From DASRVA01 sp050732935 (lineage in GTDB: Bacteria; Gemmatimonadota; Gemmatimonadetes; JACCXV01; JAHWKZ01), in contig JBOHRW010000167.1 in NCBI GenBank assembly GCA_050732935.1, positions 1 to 41,907 of the forward strand: a DNA stretch of 41,907 nt, given 5' to 3'. A program made the position numbers and the translations under genes. Below the pieces are notes generated by a model, which was not told the DNA's origin, did not search any database, and was given only the letters and a program-made list of their open reading frames with translations. Shown here in pieces: positions 33,118 through 41,907 of this stretch (its first letter is position 1; each line of letters begins with the position of its first letter).

Positions 33118-34129
33118 CGCACGACCGGTTTCCCTGGTGGCGATCCTGATCCTGCTGGCGGGCCTGGCCGCGGTCGGGTGGCTCTGGTGGTCCAGCCGCC
33201 CCGCGGCTCCCGAGGGCTCCGCTCCCGCCCTGGTGATGGTCGAGGAAGGGACGACGGTACGCGATCTGGGACGGCGGCTCGAGGATCTGGGCGTCATCCG
33301 GAGCGCGCTCCTGTTCGAGCTGTGGCTCCGGGCCCGCGGCGACGCCGGTCGGATCCAGGCCGGCACCTATCGTCTGCCCGGCGACCGCTCGCTCCCCGCC
33401 GTGGTCGACATGCTGGTCGAAGGCGAGACCGTCCTCGTCGAGGTGACGGTCCCCGAGGGTCTCCGAATGGAGCAAATCGCCGGGATCGTGGCGCGCTCGC
33501 TGGGGGCCGATTCGGCCGCCTTCGTCGCCGCCGCCACCGACTCCACCCTGGCCGACTCGCTGGGGGTGTCCGCCCCGACCCTGGAGGGGTATCTCTTCCC
33601 CGAGACCTATCGCGTCGACCCATCCACGACCGCGCGCGAGATGGCTCGCATCATGGCCGACCAGTTCCGGGAGGTGTTCGACGCCGCCTGGCGCGCGCGC
33701 GCCGAGTCGCTCGGGTTCACGGTCGACCAGATCGTGACGCTGGCGTCGATCGTCGAGGAGGAGGCCCGCGTCCCCGAGGAGCGCAAGACGATCGCCGGCG
33801 TATTCTGGAATCGGCTCGGGATGGGAATGCGGCTGGAGGCCGACCCGACCGTGCAGTACGCGCTGGGCGGCCATCGGGAGCGGGTCCTGTACCGCGATCT
33901 CGAGGTCGACTCCCCTTTCAACACGTATCGGTACGCGGGGCTCCCGCCAGGGCCGATCGCGAGCCCCGGCCGCTCCGCGCTCGAGGCGACCCTGTATCCG
34001 GATTCCGTACCCTACCTGTACTTCGTGGCCACCGGGGACGGTGGCCGTCACGCGTTCAGCGAGACGCTGGCCGAGCACGAGGCGAAGCGGCGCGCGACCC
34101 CTTCGCAGGCGCCCGACGATCGCGATTGA
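33110..34129 (+). CDS. mltG: Endolytic murein transglycosylase MltG
   Basis: 339 residues, inner-membrane enzyme that cuts nascent glycan strands. GTG start at 33110 with GAGG upstream; the ORF before it is only the ruvX shadow. One membrane helix (about 7-24, VSLVAILILLAGLAAVGW), a LysM-like region (EEGTTVRDLGRRLEDLGVI), then the YceG domain with catalytic Glu in LASIVEEEARVPEE, MRLEADPTVQYALG and GLPPGPIASPG. The last 74 bp overlap the convergent dehydrogenase gene. Confidence 0.95.
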   Translation: MASARPVSLVAILILLAGLAAVGWLWWSSRPAAPEGSAPALVMVEEGTTVRDLGRRLEDLGVIRSALLFELWLRARGDAGRIQAGTYRLPGDRSLPAVVDMLVEGETVLVEVTVPEGLRMEQIAGIVARSLGADSAAFVAAATDSTLADSLGVSAPTLEGYLFPETYRVDPSTTAREMARIMADQFREVFDAAWRARAESLGFTVDQIVTLASIVEEEARVPEERKTIAGVFWNRLGMGMRLEADPTVQYALGGHRERVLYRDLEVDSPFNTYRYAGLPPGPIASPGRSALEATLYPDSVPYLYFVATGDGGRHAFSETLAEHEAKRRATPSQAPDDRD

Positions 34130-35180
34130 GGATTTCTTCGACTCGCCGGCTCGCGGTGACCACGGGAGACTCGTTCCGCTCGGCTGAGACGCGAAAGATC
34201 GCGCGCAGCGTCTCGCCGATCGCGTCGACGCGGGAGTGGATCGTGGCCTCGCTCCGTTCACCAGTTGCCAGCAGGCCAAAAGCCGCGGCGCCTCCGGCGT
34301 TGATCACGTAGTCCGGGGCATACAGGATGCCGCGCTCGTGGAGACGTTCGGCGTCCTTCGGCTCCCCGAGCTGCGCGTTGGCAGACCCGGCCACGATCCG
34401 GCAGGTGAGGGCGGGGATCGTCCGCTGGTCGAGCACGCCCCCCACCGCGCACGGGGCGTAGACGTCGCAGTCCCGACCGGCGATCTCCTCCGGTGGGACG
34501 GTCTTCCCTTCGAGCTCGGTGGCGACCTCCACGGCGCGCTCGAGATCGATGTCGCTGACGAGCAGGCACGCGCCGCCCTCGGCGAGCGAACGGGCAAGCG
34601 GGAGACCGACGTCGCCGAGGCCCTGGACGAGCACGCTCCGGCCATCGAGACCCGGATTGCCGAAGACGGTCTCGAGCGCCGCCTCGATGCCACGCAGCAC
34701 GCCGCGCGCCGTGAAGGGACCGGGGTCGATCGGACGGCCGCCCTCGAAATCGACGCCGTGGACATAGCGGGTGACGCGACCGATCACGACCATGTCCTCC
34801 GGAGACGTACCGAGATCCACGCCGGTCTGGAAGGACCCGCCGAGCGCCTCGAGGAAACCGCCGTAGCGCAGGAGGAGCCCTTCCCGTTCCCGGCCCTGAA
34901 GCGGGGCGGTCACCGCGAGGACCGCCTTCCCGCCGCCGAACGGGAGGTCGAGGACGGCCCACTTCTGCGTCATGCCTTCGGCCAGACGCATGGCGTCTTC
35001 GAGCCCGGCCGCCGGATCCGGATAGATCCGCATCCGGGTGCCGCCGCTGGTCGGCCCGAGCCGGGTGTCGTGAAGCGCCGCGAAAAACCAGCTTCCCGTC
35101 TCCCGGTCGAAGCGGGTCGCGACCGCTTCCCCCTCCCACCCCTCGATGACCGCTTCCAGGGACCTCACGCTCGCGTCCAA
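34056..35180 (-). CDS. Leucine/valine/phenylalanine dehydrogenase family protein
   Basis: NAD-dependent oxidative deaminase of branched-chain or aromatic amino acids, 374 residues. Lys73 in GMTQKWAV and Lys85 in LPFGGGKAV correspond to the substrate and catalytic lysines, and DLGTSPEDM holds the active-site Asp. The Rossmann motif is VQGLGDVGLPLARSLAEGG. Start TTG at 35180 (a GTG four codons later is possible). The C-terminal tail (AASPRARPASR), read opposite mltG, looks like an extension. Which amino acid is used cannot be told. Confidence 0.92.
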   Translation of the reverse strand: MDASVRSLEAVIEGWEGEAVATRFDRETGSWFFAALHDTRLGPTSGGTRMRIYPDPAAGLEDAMRLAEGMTQKWAVLDLPFGGGKAVLAVTAPLQGREREGLLLRYGGFLEALGGSFQTGVDLGTSPEDMVVIGRVTRYVHGVDFEGGRPIDPGPFTARGVLRGIEAALETVFGNPGLDGRSVLVQGLGDVGLPLARSLAEGGACLLVSDIDLERAVEVATELEGKTVPPEEIAGRDCDVYAPCAVGGVLDQRTIPALTCRIVAGSANAQLGEPKDAERLHERGILYAPDYVINAGGAAAFGLLATGERSEATIHSRVDAIGETLRAIFRVSAERNESPVVTASRRVEEILNRDRRAPAKGSRAASPRARPASR

Positions 35181-35223
35181 GTCAGCGGCGAACCCTGTAG
35201 CGGGTCGCGGGCATGAACGCCGC

Positions 35224-37047
35224 CTACCGTACTTCGAGGAGGGTGTGGGTGAACAATCCGTCCTCGTCCGCCACCGCGTAGACCCCGAAGCGGGGGGCGT
35301 TCTTCATCGCCTCGAGGACCTGGCCGGTGGTCGACGCGGAGTCGGCGCTGGCACCGGTCATCGAGCCGATCGTGCCCATCAGCCCCTGCGTTACGGTCAT
35401 GATGCGCTCGACGTTCACGTACCCGATGGCGTTGACCTGCTGGGGATAGAATTCGGTGAGCGCCCCGAAATCCGGGTTCGAGGGCAGGGCCTCGGCGCGT
35501 CCGGTCCGGGCGTCCAGCATCTGCTTCGCCAGCGCCGGCTTCGAGGCGACGATCGCGAAGTCGCTCGTCACGACATAGCTGATCGCCAGCCCCTCGCCGA
35601 GCGGCGTCGGAGCGTAGCGGATCGTCTGCCCCTGGTACTCCTCGCCCTGCCAGCTCACGGGAACCGAGGCCCGCTGACGCGCGGCGTCGGCCAGGAGGGC
35701 CTCGGTCTTCTGGAAGAAAGCCCGCGCACTCCCCTCGTCGCGGCTGGCCACGGTGAGGGCGAACTCGGGCAGCGGGAAGAACCCGCTCTCGTCGACACCC
35801 ATCATCGAGAACGAGATCTCCTCGCCTATCCAGGACAGGATGTCGTTCTCGATATCGAGGCCGGTGGCCTGCTCGAAGGCCGCGATGTTGCTCTGGACCA
35901 GGCTGTCGGCGCGCATCGAATCGGGCGTTCCCTCGACTTCCATCTGGATGCGCGTCGCGTCCACTGCGTAGCGCGTTAGCTGGTCGTAGAGTAGTCCGGG
36001 ATCCAGGGAGTTGACGGCGCCGTAGAGGAGCGTCCCCACCGGCTGGAAGGCGATCGATTGCACTTCCGCCGGCGGGCGTGTCAGCATTTCCGCGAGCTCC
36101 CCTCCCCGGTCTGCGAGGAAGCGCGTGTAGATGTCGGAGCGGATTCCGGCCTCAGTCCAGAAAAGGCCCATCCCGAAATCGCGAACGATGTTGTACTCCT
36201 CGAACGCCGCCGCGGCGGCCTGCCGCCTCTCTTCGGCGACCGGTTCCTGGCTCTCCGCGCCGGCTATCGAATCGGCCTCGTCGAGCGCGGCCTGGCTGGC
36301 CTCCGTGATGGCCCGCTGGTCGACCCACAGGGTGATCGAGGCCTCCGGGAGCTTCTTCATGACGTCCAGGTAGTTTTGGACATCGGCCATCGTCTCGTCG
36401 GCGCCTTCCCCACCGAGCGCCTGCTCGAGCCTCGGACGGGTCGTGCTCATGGTGAGCCGGCCCTCCTCCAGCACGTAGAAGACGACCTCCTCGCCCTCCG
36501 CGCTGGTGGCCACGCGGACCGTCTTCCCGCCGATCTCCGTCTCGGAGAAGCTGGCCCCCTTCTCCTCCGCCAGCCGGGTCTCCACACCCTCGAGGACCAG
36601 GCGCGCGGCCTCCTCTTCTTCGACTTCCGCCAGGAGCAGGAGGTCGGCCCGGTCTTCGGGCAGGGGCCCGTAGAAGCCCAGGTCGAACTTGTTTCCGAGC
36701 AGGTTCATCACCGTCTCTTCGTCGAGCGCGAGACCGGTGCCCGTCTCGAGCTCCCGCTCGGCCGCGGCCAGCGGGGCGAACGTTTCCCGCACGCCCTGGA
36801 TGGCCGCGAGCTGCTGGTAGAGCTGGGTGCCCTTGAGCCGCGTCCAGAACGCCTGCAGGTCGTGGCCCGACACGACGACGCTGGCGCCGGCGGGCAGATC
36901 CGTCGCCACGGCGCGGGTCTCGACCCCCTGGGGCACCTCGTCGGTGGTGGAATCGCGGCTGCAGCCGAAGGCGAGGCCGACCGAGAGCAGCAGTCCGGCC
37001 ACGAGCGACACGAGTCCGATGCGAGGGGGCGTCGGGTTGCGCGGCAT
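35224..37047 (-). CDS. DUF3352-family lipoprotein
   Basis: 607 residues. Lipoprotein signal with lipobox near LAFGCS (Cys29), then a large domain like DUF3352 proteins: repeated units with FDLGFYGPLPEDRADLLLLA, GGKTVRVATSAEGEEVVFYV and SYVVTSDFAIVASKPA. No catalytic motif. AAGGAG 7 nt before the ATG fixes the start. The family is of unknown function; location should be the cell envelope. Confidence 0.82.
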   Translation of the reverse strand: MPRNPTPPRIGLVSLVAGLLLSVGLAFGCSRDSTTDEVPQGVETRAVATDLPAGASVVVSGHDLQAFWTRLKGTQLYQQLAAIQGVRETFAPLAAAERELETGTGLALDEETVMNLLGNKFDLGFYGPLPEDRADLLLLAEVEEEEAARLVLEGVETRLAEEKGASFSETEIGGKTVRVATSAEGEEVVFYVLEEGRLTMSTTRPRLEQALGGEGADETMADVQNYLDVMKKLPEASITLWVDQRAITEASQAALDEADSIAGAESQEPVAEERRQAAAAAFEEYNIVRDFGMGLFWTEAGIRSDIYTRFLADRGGELAEMLTRPPAEVQSIAFQPVGTLLYGAVNSLDPGLLYDQLTRYAVDATRIQMEVEGTPDSMRADSLVQSNIAAFEQATGLDIENDILSWIGEEISFSMMGVDESGFFPLPEFALTVASRDEGSARAFFQKTEALLADAARQRASVPVSWQGEEYQGQTIRYAPTPLGEGLAISYVVTSDFAIVASKPALAKQMLDARTGRAEALPSNPDFGALTEFYPQQVNAIGYVNVERIMTVTQGLMGTIGSMTGASADSASTTGQVLEAMKNAPRFGVYAVADEDGLFTHTLLEVR

Positions 37048-37140
37048 CCTGGGAACTCCTTTCGGGTAGACGGGGGAAACGCCCTCTTCACGGGGGCTCG
37101 ATGATCGGGGACAGGAGCTTAGACAGGGTCGGGGAGAGTG

Positions 37141-38172
37141 TCAATCAATCCCGGCCGACGTGGCACCCACCGGCTGGGGATCGTTCCGCTCCCGGGGCAG
37201 GAGCGCCTCGTTCGCCGCCGAGACCGAGAAGCCCGGCATCGTCCCCCCGCCGATCGCATAGAGCCTTCCCGCGACGACGGCCGCTCCCAGGCCATGGCGC
37301 GAGGTCGGCAGGGGCGCCATCGAAAGCCATTGGCGCTGATCCGGGTCATAGGCCTCGTTGCGATCGAAGGTCCCCGTCGGCGCTTCGCCCCCAAGGACGT
37401 GGATCCGGCCCTCGAACGCGGCCGCCGCGATCCCCCCGCGCGCCGTCGGCATGTCCGGCAGGGGCTCCCAGCGCATCGACTCCGTGTCGAAGGCCTCGAC
37501 CGTCGAGAGATTGCTCTCGAGGCTCCCGATCCGTCCGCCGGCCACGTAGATCACGTCGTCCAGGGCCGCCGCGGCCAGGTGCTCCCGCGCCGTCGGCAGA
37601 GGCGGCATCGGCTCCCAGCGGTCCTCCTCCGGATCGTAGCGCTCGACGTTCCGCACCGCGATCTCGTCGGGGGCCTGTCCCCCGATGGCGTAGATCCAGC
37701 CATCGAGGGCCACGGCGGCGAGCGCTCCCCGGGCCCGGGGCAGCGGCTCGACGGTCTCCCAGCGACCGATGGCGGGGTCGAGGACGTACACGGACGCAAC
37801 GGGCTCGAACGGGATCCCGCGGTGGCCGCCGATGACGTAGAGCTTTCCGCCCTCGGCCACCACCGCCGCATGGTGGAGCGGCTGGAGCAGGGCGGGACCG
37901 GCCGACCAGGCGTCCGCGATCGGGTCGTAGATCTCGACGGCCGCCGACACGCCCCGGTCTTCCGTGAACCCCCCGACCACGTAGATCCGACCGTCCAGCT
38001 CCGCCACTCCGACTTCGGTGCGGGGAGTCGGGAGCTCGGCGCCCTGAAGCCAGTCCCGCGCCATCGGCTCGCGGCCGATCTCGCCCTGAGGGCCACAGGC
38101 CGCCGAGAGGAGGACAGCCGTCGCGAGAGACCAGGCCCCGTAGCGCGTGCGAAAGGGACGAGCGCGTTCCAT
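37141..38172 (-). CDS. Kelch-repeat lipoprotein
   Basis: 343 residues. Signal peptide ending at a lipobox (LLSAACGPQ, Cys26), then six kelch repeats forming a propeller; each has a double glycine (YVVGG, YVIGG, YAIGG, YVAGG, HVLGG, YAIGG) and a W six to ten residues later. Likely a periplasmic or surface binding protein. It is followed by the DUF3352 gene 93 bp downstream. Confidence 0.9.
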   Translation of the reverse strand: MERARPFRTRYGAWSLATAVLLSAACGPQGEIGREPMARDWLQGAELPTPRTEVGVAELDGRIYVVGGFTEDRGVSAAVEIYDPIADAWSAGPALLQPLHHAAVVAEGGKLYVIGGHRGIPFEPVASVYVLDPAIGRWETVEPLPRARGALAAVALDGWIYAIGGQAPDEIAVRNVERYDPEEDRWEPMPPLPTAREHLAAAALDDVIYVAGGRIGSLESNLSTVEAFDTESMRWEPLPDMPTARGGIAAAAFEGRIHVLGGEAPTGTFDRNEAYDPDQRQWLSMAPLPTSRHGLGAAVVAGRLYAIGGGTMPGFSVSAANEALLPRERNDPQPVGATSAGID

Positions 38173-38301
38173 AGGGCCAAACGTAGCGTCATGCGGCCGT
38201 TCCCGGCACCTGCCGGCGCTGAAACCGCGGTCCGGCGCGGCGCGTAGGCAGGTTAGTCCCGAGCGCAGCCTGACCCTTCGCTGCCCACCTGGAGGTCGAC
38301 C

Positions 38302-39024
38302 GTGAACGTCTCTGCCATTCCGTTGCCCCCGACCGCCTTGCTTCTTCTTCTCGCCGCGACCGCGTGCGGCATTTCGATCGGCGAACCCGGGGTCCGGGGT
38401 TCGGGTCGGCGGATCGCAGAGACTCGCCCGGTGGGGGACTTCGACCGCGTCCAGGTCTCGGGCGAGTTCGACGTCCGGATCACCTCGGGAACTTCGCCCT
38501 CCCTCCGGATCGAGGGGGACGACAACCTGCTGCCGCTGGTGGAGACGCGGATTGTCGACGGCGCTCTTCGCGTCCGGTCCGACCGTGACCTCGATCCCGA
38601 TCGAAGGATCCTGATCGAGATCGGGACCCCCGCCCTGGTCGGCGTGGAGACATCGGGCAGCTCAGATGTCCGCGCGACCGGCGTCCGGTCCCATGCCTTC
38701 GACGCCGGCGTGTCGGGATCGGGCAACCTCGACGTCGAGGGATCGTTCGGCGATCTGGCGATTTCCGTATCCGGATCCGGCACCGTGGTCGGAAAGGGAG
38801 CCGCGACGACCGTCGACGTGGAGGTCTCCGGCTCGGGGGACGTCGATCTCCTCGCCGTCCGCGCCCGCACGGCGCGGGTGAGCACATCGGGTAGCGGGGA
38901 CGTCTCCCTCGCCGTCAGCGAGTCGCTGGACGCTTCGACCAGCGGCAGCGGCGAGGTGCGGTACTCGGGCCGCCCGTCCGTAAACGCCAGCGTCAGCGGC
39001 TCGGGCGGGGTGAAGCGGATCTGA
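38302..39024 (+). CDS. DUF2807 (GIN-domain) lipoprotein
   Basis: 240 residues. Signal with lipobox ATACG (Cys22), then the GIN/DUF2807 right-handed beta-helix: GDFDRVQVSGEFDVRITSG, and many short repeats with SGSG (VSGSGNLDV, VSGSGTVVG, VSGSGDVDL, TSGSGDVSL, TSGSGEVRY). Called putative auto-transporter adhesin head in some databases. GGAGG 6 nt before the GTG. Divergent from the kelch gene. Confidence 0.9.
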   Translation: MNVSAIPLPPTALLLLLAATACGISIGEPGVRGSGRRIAETRPVGDFDRVQVSGEFDVRITSGTSPSLRIEGDDNLLPLVETRIVDGALRVRSDRDLDPDRRILIEIGTPALVGVETSGSSDVRATGVRSHAFDAGVSGSGNLDVEGSFGDLAISVSGSGTVVGKGAATTVDVEVSGSGDVDLLAVRARTARVSTSGSGDVSLAVSESLDASTSGSGEVRYSGRPSVNASVSGSGGVKRI

Positions 39025-39126
39025 TGCGCGGTCGAGGTACCGGAAGATCGTCAAGCATCTTTTGCCGTCGCCTCTTCTAGTGCGTCCGAATCCACACGCT
39101 GCGGCCTGGCGCTCACGTCGCCGGGC

Positions 39127-41445
39127 TCACGCGCCCCCGCCCAGTCCCATCGCGTCGCACGCGCGACTCCATGGGACATCGGAGATTCCTCCGTAGGTCT
39201 GTGTATACTCGAGTCCCTGTGCAAGGATGAACTCGACCTGCGCCGAGAGGCCGTAGATTTCGTTGACGTGCTCGACGGCGCGGGCGCGCACGTACGCACC
39301 CGCCGAGGGCATCTGGCTGCCGACGTATTCGCAGAGGCACTGCCCGCCGGCCTGGTTGATCGATGCTCCACCAGCGACGCTCTGGTTCAGGCAGAGGACG
39401 TATTTGAGCGTGCGCTCGACCTGCGGAATCGAAATGTCCCGCAGGATCGATGTGCCCTCGATGATCGCCTGCCCCTCGCCGGTCGCGCCGGTGGCGATCG
39501 GTATGCCAGTAGAAGGATCGATGCGCCACCAGGCTGGCGGGGCTGCGCCGGACTCCGGCACGAGCGCCAGGAAACCGGCGGCGAGCTGCTCCCGCAGCCG
39601 ATCCCGGGCCGCAGCGGGCAAGGCCATTCCGACGGCACCCTCGACCGAGGTCAGGAGTCGAAACGGCCTTCCCTGCCGCCGTGCGGCCGACAGGATCTCG
39701 ATGGCGGCCTCGATCGATGGAGGCTCGGTGGCATGGGCTTCGGCATAGGAGAGCGCGACGCCGTAGCGCAAAGCCGCGGCTGCTTGATCGGTCAGAACGC
39801 CGCCGGCCACGACGTCGACCGCGGTCCCGAAAACCGGCCCTGACGAGCCTCCCTCGAGCGACTCGCGGATCAGGATCGCGCCGGGTCGTCCGTGAACGAG
39901 CATCCCGCTGGACCCCGCTCCGGCCAACGCCTGGCCCAGCCGCGCGATGCCGGCGAGTCGCATCGCCGGGAGGAGATCCGCGCTTCGGATCTCAGCCGGC
40001 GGTACCACCCGGCCCTCCTGAATCAGCGCTTCGGTCGCTCCCGCGAGCGTCTCATCGAGGATGAGCGCCACTTGGTCGCGCACTACCCACGCCTCGTCGA
40101 TCGGCCCCACCAGGGGAAGCAGGCGGATCGAGCGTACGAGCGCCCGGCGCACGGGCTCATCTTCCGACCATTCGGGCAAGAGCCTCGCCTCGCCGTTGCT
40201 CAGAGCGGCGCGATCGATACGATCGACAACCCAGCGATGGTGGACGCGGGGCCGCTCGCCCGGGCTCGTGATCTCGATCTCGATACGCAGCCCCGCCAGC
40301 CTCGGAGTCGCCGACTCGCCGCGACCCGGACCGCCCGACAGCATTCCGAAGACCCCTTGCCCCAACGCCGCGGCTCCTCCGCCGGCGCCCTTGACGAACT
40401 CCGAGCCCTGAGCCTCGTAGACAGAGCCCTCGAGGTCGAAGACGCGGCTGAGCTCCACTCCGCCCGGAGCGCGGAGGGCGGCCTGGAACCGTTCGGCGCC
40501 GGCGAGACTCGCTGCCAGCCTGGCGGGATCGAATCCCTCGGGGAGGATCGTCAGCGTAAGGTCCTCCCCGGCCAGGGCCGCCGTATCCCAGGACTGCCGA
40601 TAGAGGATCTCCTCTTCGAGCTCCCCGTCCCGCAGTCGCTCGAGAACGAGGCGGATCCCGATTCTGTGATGAAGCTCCGGCGGCAGTCGTTCCACCTCTT
40701 GCATCGGTGTCGGAGCCATGCCATCGGATTCTGCAAGCGGATCCAGGTCGATCCATTGGCCGCCGAACCGTGCCCGCAGCCACCAATGCTCCCGGGAAGG
40801 GGCCCCGGTCGGGTTCGGTCGCGTGGCCAGGTGGCTCTGGATGAAGACCGTCTCCTCGTCGATCCTCCCGCTCAGCTCCTCGAGTTCCGGATCGGCCCCG
40901 GGGTCCCTCAGCGCAGCGGTGACTTCGGCGACATCGTAGCCGGTGATTCGCGCGATCTCGGCGGGGTCGAGGTCGGGAAACGGCTCGCCGGGACGCACGG
41001 AGGCTAGCGCCTGACCCTCCATGGAAGCGCGCGCGTAGCGCACGGAAAGATTCGGATCGGCGGAGAGGAGCGCGTCCCGCAGGAGGAGCATCAGATCGAG
41101 GTCGTTCCCTCCGCCCGTCAGCAGCGCGCCGCGGCCTCCACGCAGGATGCCGGCATACGGATCGTATCGGAGTCGCGTGCGGACGTACTCGAGGATCGAA
41201 CGCGGGTCGCCTCCAAGCCGGGAGGCCAGCTCAGCAGGAGTCGCCGGCGGGAACGCGTCGGCCTCCTCGAGGCGAGCCACCGCCGCGCGGATTCGCTGGA
41301 CGGAGTCGGGGATTGTCGCCGCGGTGGCCCCCGAAGTCCGCGCCACGGCTGCGGCGCGTGCGGGTGACGGCTCGTCCGCTCCGCCACAGGAGATCGGGAC
41401 GATCATCACGATCGCGCATGCGGCGATTCCGAAGAGTTTCATCAT
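39127..41445 (-). CDS. Large lipoprotein with transglutaminase-like domain lacking the Cys
   Basis: About 772 residues from ATG 41445, which gives a signal peptide with lipobox VPIS-Cys (the ORF begins at 41490). Residues about 60-250 resemble the transglutaminase-like domain of RHS-associated proteins: ILEYVRTRLRYDPYAG, RGALLTGGGNDLDLMLLLRD, then REHWWLRARFGGQWIDLDP, where His and Asp match the catalytic pair. The usual Cys position is Gly/Asn. The long middle part is unassigned, with helical low-complexity stretches. The C-terminal part has several Cys (YVLCLNQS, QCLCEYVG, SRACDAMG). Begins 3 bp after the upstream gene. Enzyme activity is doubtful. Confidence 0.65.
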   Translation of the reverse strand: MMKLFGIAACAIVMIVPISCGGADEPSPARAAAVARTSGATAATIPDSVQRIRAAVARLEEADAFPPATPAELASRLGGDPRSILEYVRTRLRYDPYAGILRGGRGALLTGGGNDLDLMLLLRDALLSADPNLSVRYARASMEGQALASVRPGEPFPDLDPAEIARITGYDVAEVTAALRDPGADPELEELSGRIDEETVFIQSHLATRPNPTGAPSREHWWLRARFGGQWIDLDPLAESDGMAPTPMQEVERLPPELHHRIGIRLVLERLRDGELEEEILYRQSWDTAALAGEDLTLTILPEGFDPARLAASLAGAERFQAALRAPGGVELSRVFDLEGSVYEAQGSEFVKGAGGGAAALGQGVFGMLSGGPGRGESATPRLAGLRIEIEITSPGERPRVHHRWVVDRIDRAALSNGEARLLPEWSEDEPVRRALVRSIRLLPLVGPIDEAWVVRDQVALILDETLAGATEALIQEGRVVPPAEIRSADLLPAMRLAGIARLGQALAGAGSSGMLVHGRPGAILIRESLEGGSSGPVFGTAVDVVAGGVLTDQAAAALRYGVALSYAEAHATEPPSIEAAIEILSAARRQGRPFRLLTSVEGAVGMALPAAARDRLREQLAAGFLALVPESGAAPPAWWRIDPSTGIPIATGATGEGQAIIEGTSILRDISIPQVERTLKYVLCLNQSVAGGASINQAGGQCLCEYVGSQMPSAGAYVRARAVEHVNEIYGLSAQVEFILAQGLEYTQTYGGISDVPWSRACDAMGLGGGA

Positions 41446-41493
41446 GAAGATCTCGACCGCCGTATCGGGCCCCTCGATTTCCGGCTCCATTCG

Positions 41494-41907
41494 TCAGAAC
41501 CCCATCGCCCGGCGGATCGCCTGGAGCTCGGCCATCTCCTCAGAGCTCGCATCGGCGTACGCCTGAAAGCCGATCATATAACCGAAGCCGTCGCGAGCCA
41601 TGTAAAGCCGCTGGCTACTTGTCACCCGAGCTGTCGGTCACATCGATCTCCCACACCCCAATCGATCCCTTCATCCGGTCCGCGTATTCGATCCGGTACT
41701 CCGGCTGCTTCGCGCCCTCCACGATGAGCGAATCGGATTGAAGCAGGTCGAGACTGGCCCGCAAGAATGCTTCTCCCGAACCCTCGAACGGCTGGGCGAT
41801 CACGCCAACCATCGACCGAGGAGGGGACGATCTCGGCGATCGGCTTACCGCTCGGATCCTTGGCAGCGTCCGGCGTCACCCAGTAGAGATCGATGGCCGT
41901 GGCGGAC
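41494..41907 (-). pseudogene. Unknown gene with two apparent frameshifts (partial)
   Basis: Protein-like sequence continues across three frames: AIDLYWVTPDAAKDPSGKPI to EIVPSS (to about 41820), then VGVIAQPFEGSGEAFLRASL to WEIDVTDSSGDK (to 41615), then QRLYMARDGFGYMIGFQAYA to RRAMGF with TGA at 41494. Each switch needs one extra or two missing bases. The 5' end is outside the window. It may be a real pseudogene or assembly error near a contig end. Family not recognised. Three bases separate its end from the next open frame. Confidence 0.6.

Overview
The window is GC-rich bacterial chromosome with tightly packed genes, many GTG or TTG starts, and several short stop/start overlaps (ATGA, GTGA, TTGA). 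It encodes many Gram-negative style lipoproteins (DUF3352, kelch, DUF2807/GIN, BON), a Tat-exported asparaginase and a membrane pyrophosphatase. This suits a Gemmatimonadota-like or related environmental lineage, but nothing seen here fixes the phylum. Frameshifts in the last 400 bases suggest a draft or metagenome assembly.

Layout. (A) 1-5.8 kb, minus strand: prs, rplY, pth, hppA and a FetA/FetB-type ABC exporter, read from a good promoter upstream of prs; an OsmC protein lies behind that promoter. (B) 6.3-9.3 kb: an alpha/beta hydrolase, a BON lipoprotein and a glycosylasparaginase on the plus strand, then a VKOR-type oxidoreductase on the minus strand. (C) 9.39-20.9 kb: an intact tRNA-Gln(UUG) followed by an 11.4-kb genomic island. 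The island is bounded by a perfect 50-bp direct repeat of the tRNA 3' half. It has a tyrosine integrase at its right end and a matching 20-nt element with the look of an integrase arm site near each end. Cargo: an orphan C-terminal gene fragment; an XRE-ImmA/IrrE metallopeptidase regulator with a following PIN-domain gene that is split by a complete IS21-family element; an IS3-family remnant; and a two-gene lipoprotein operon with its own promoter and structured leader. The integrase reading frame runs into the 3' half of a second tRNA, tRNA-Val(UAC), and a third, decayed tRNA 3' end lies at the ispE stop codon. The region has probably been used more than once for integration.

(D) 21.0-30.5 kb, minus strand: a nine-gene, mostly overlapping series cca, mpg, an arginase-fold pseudoenzyme, rarA, hflX, a Rossmann/DUF2520 protein, an HD phosphohydrolase, a flippase-like membrane protein and ispE. 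(E) 30.5-35.2 kb: rho from a near-consensus promoter divergent from cca; a mazEF-type toxin-antitoxin pair whose toxin shares its stop codon bases with rho; ruvX-mltG; and a leucine-dehydrogenase family gene overlapping the mltG 3' end. (F) 35.2-41.9 kb: envelope lipoproteins (DUF3352, kelch, DUF2807/GIN), a large transglutaminase-like lipoprotein lacking a cysteine in the expected motif, and a frameshifted gene at the window edge.

The most unusual part is the island: its att architecture, its apparent history of more than one tRNA target, and the IS-disrupted ImmA-PIN module. No fully new system can be proved from sequence alone.
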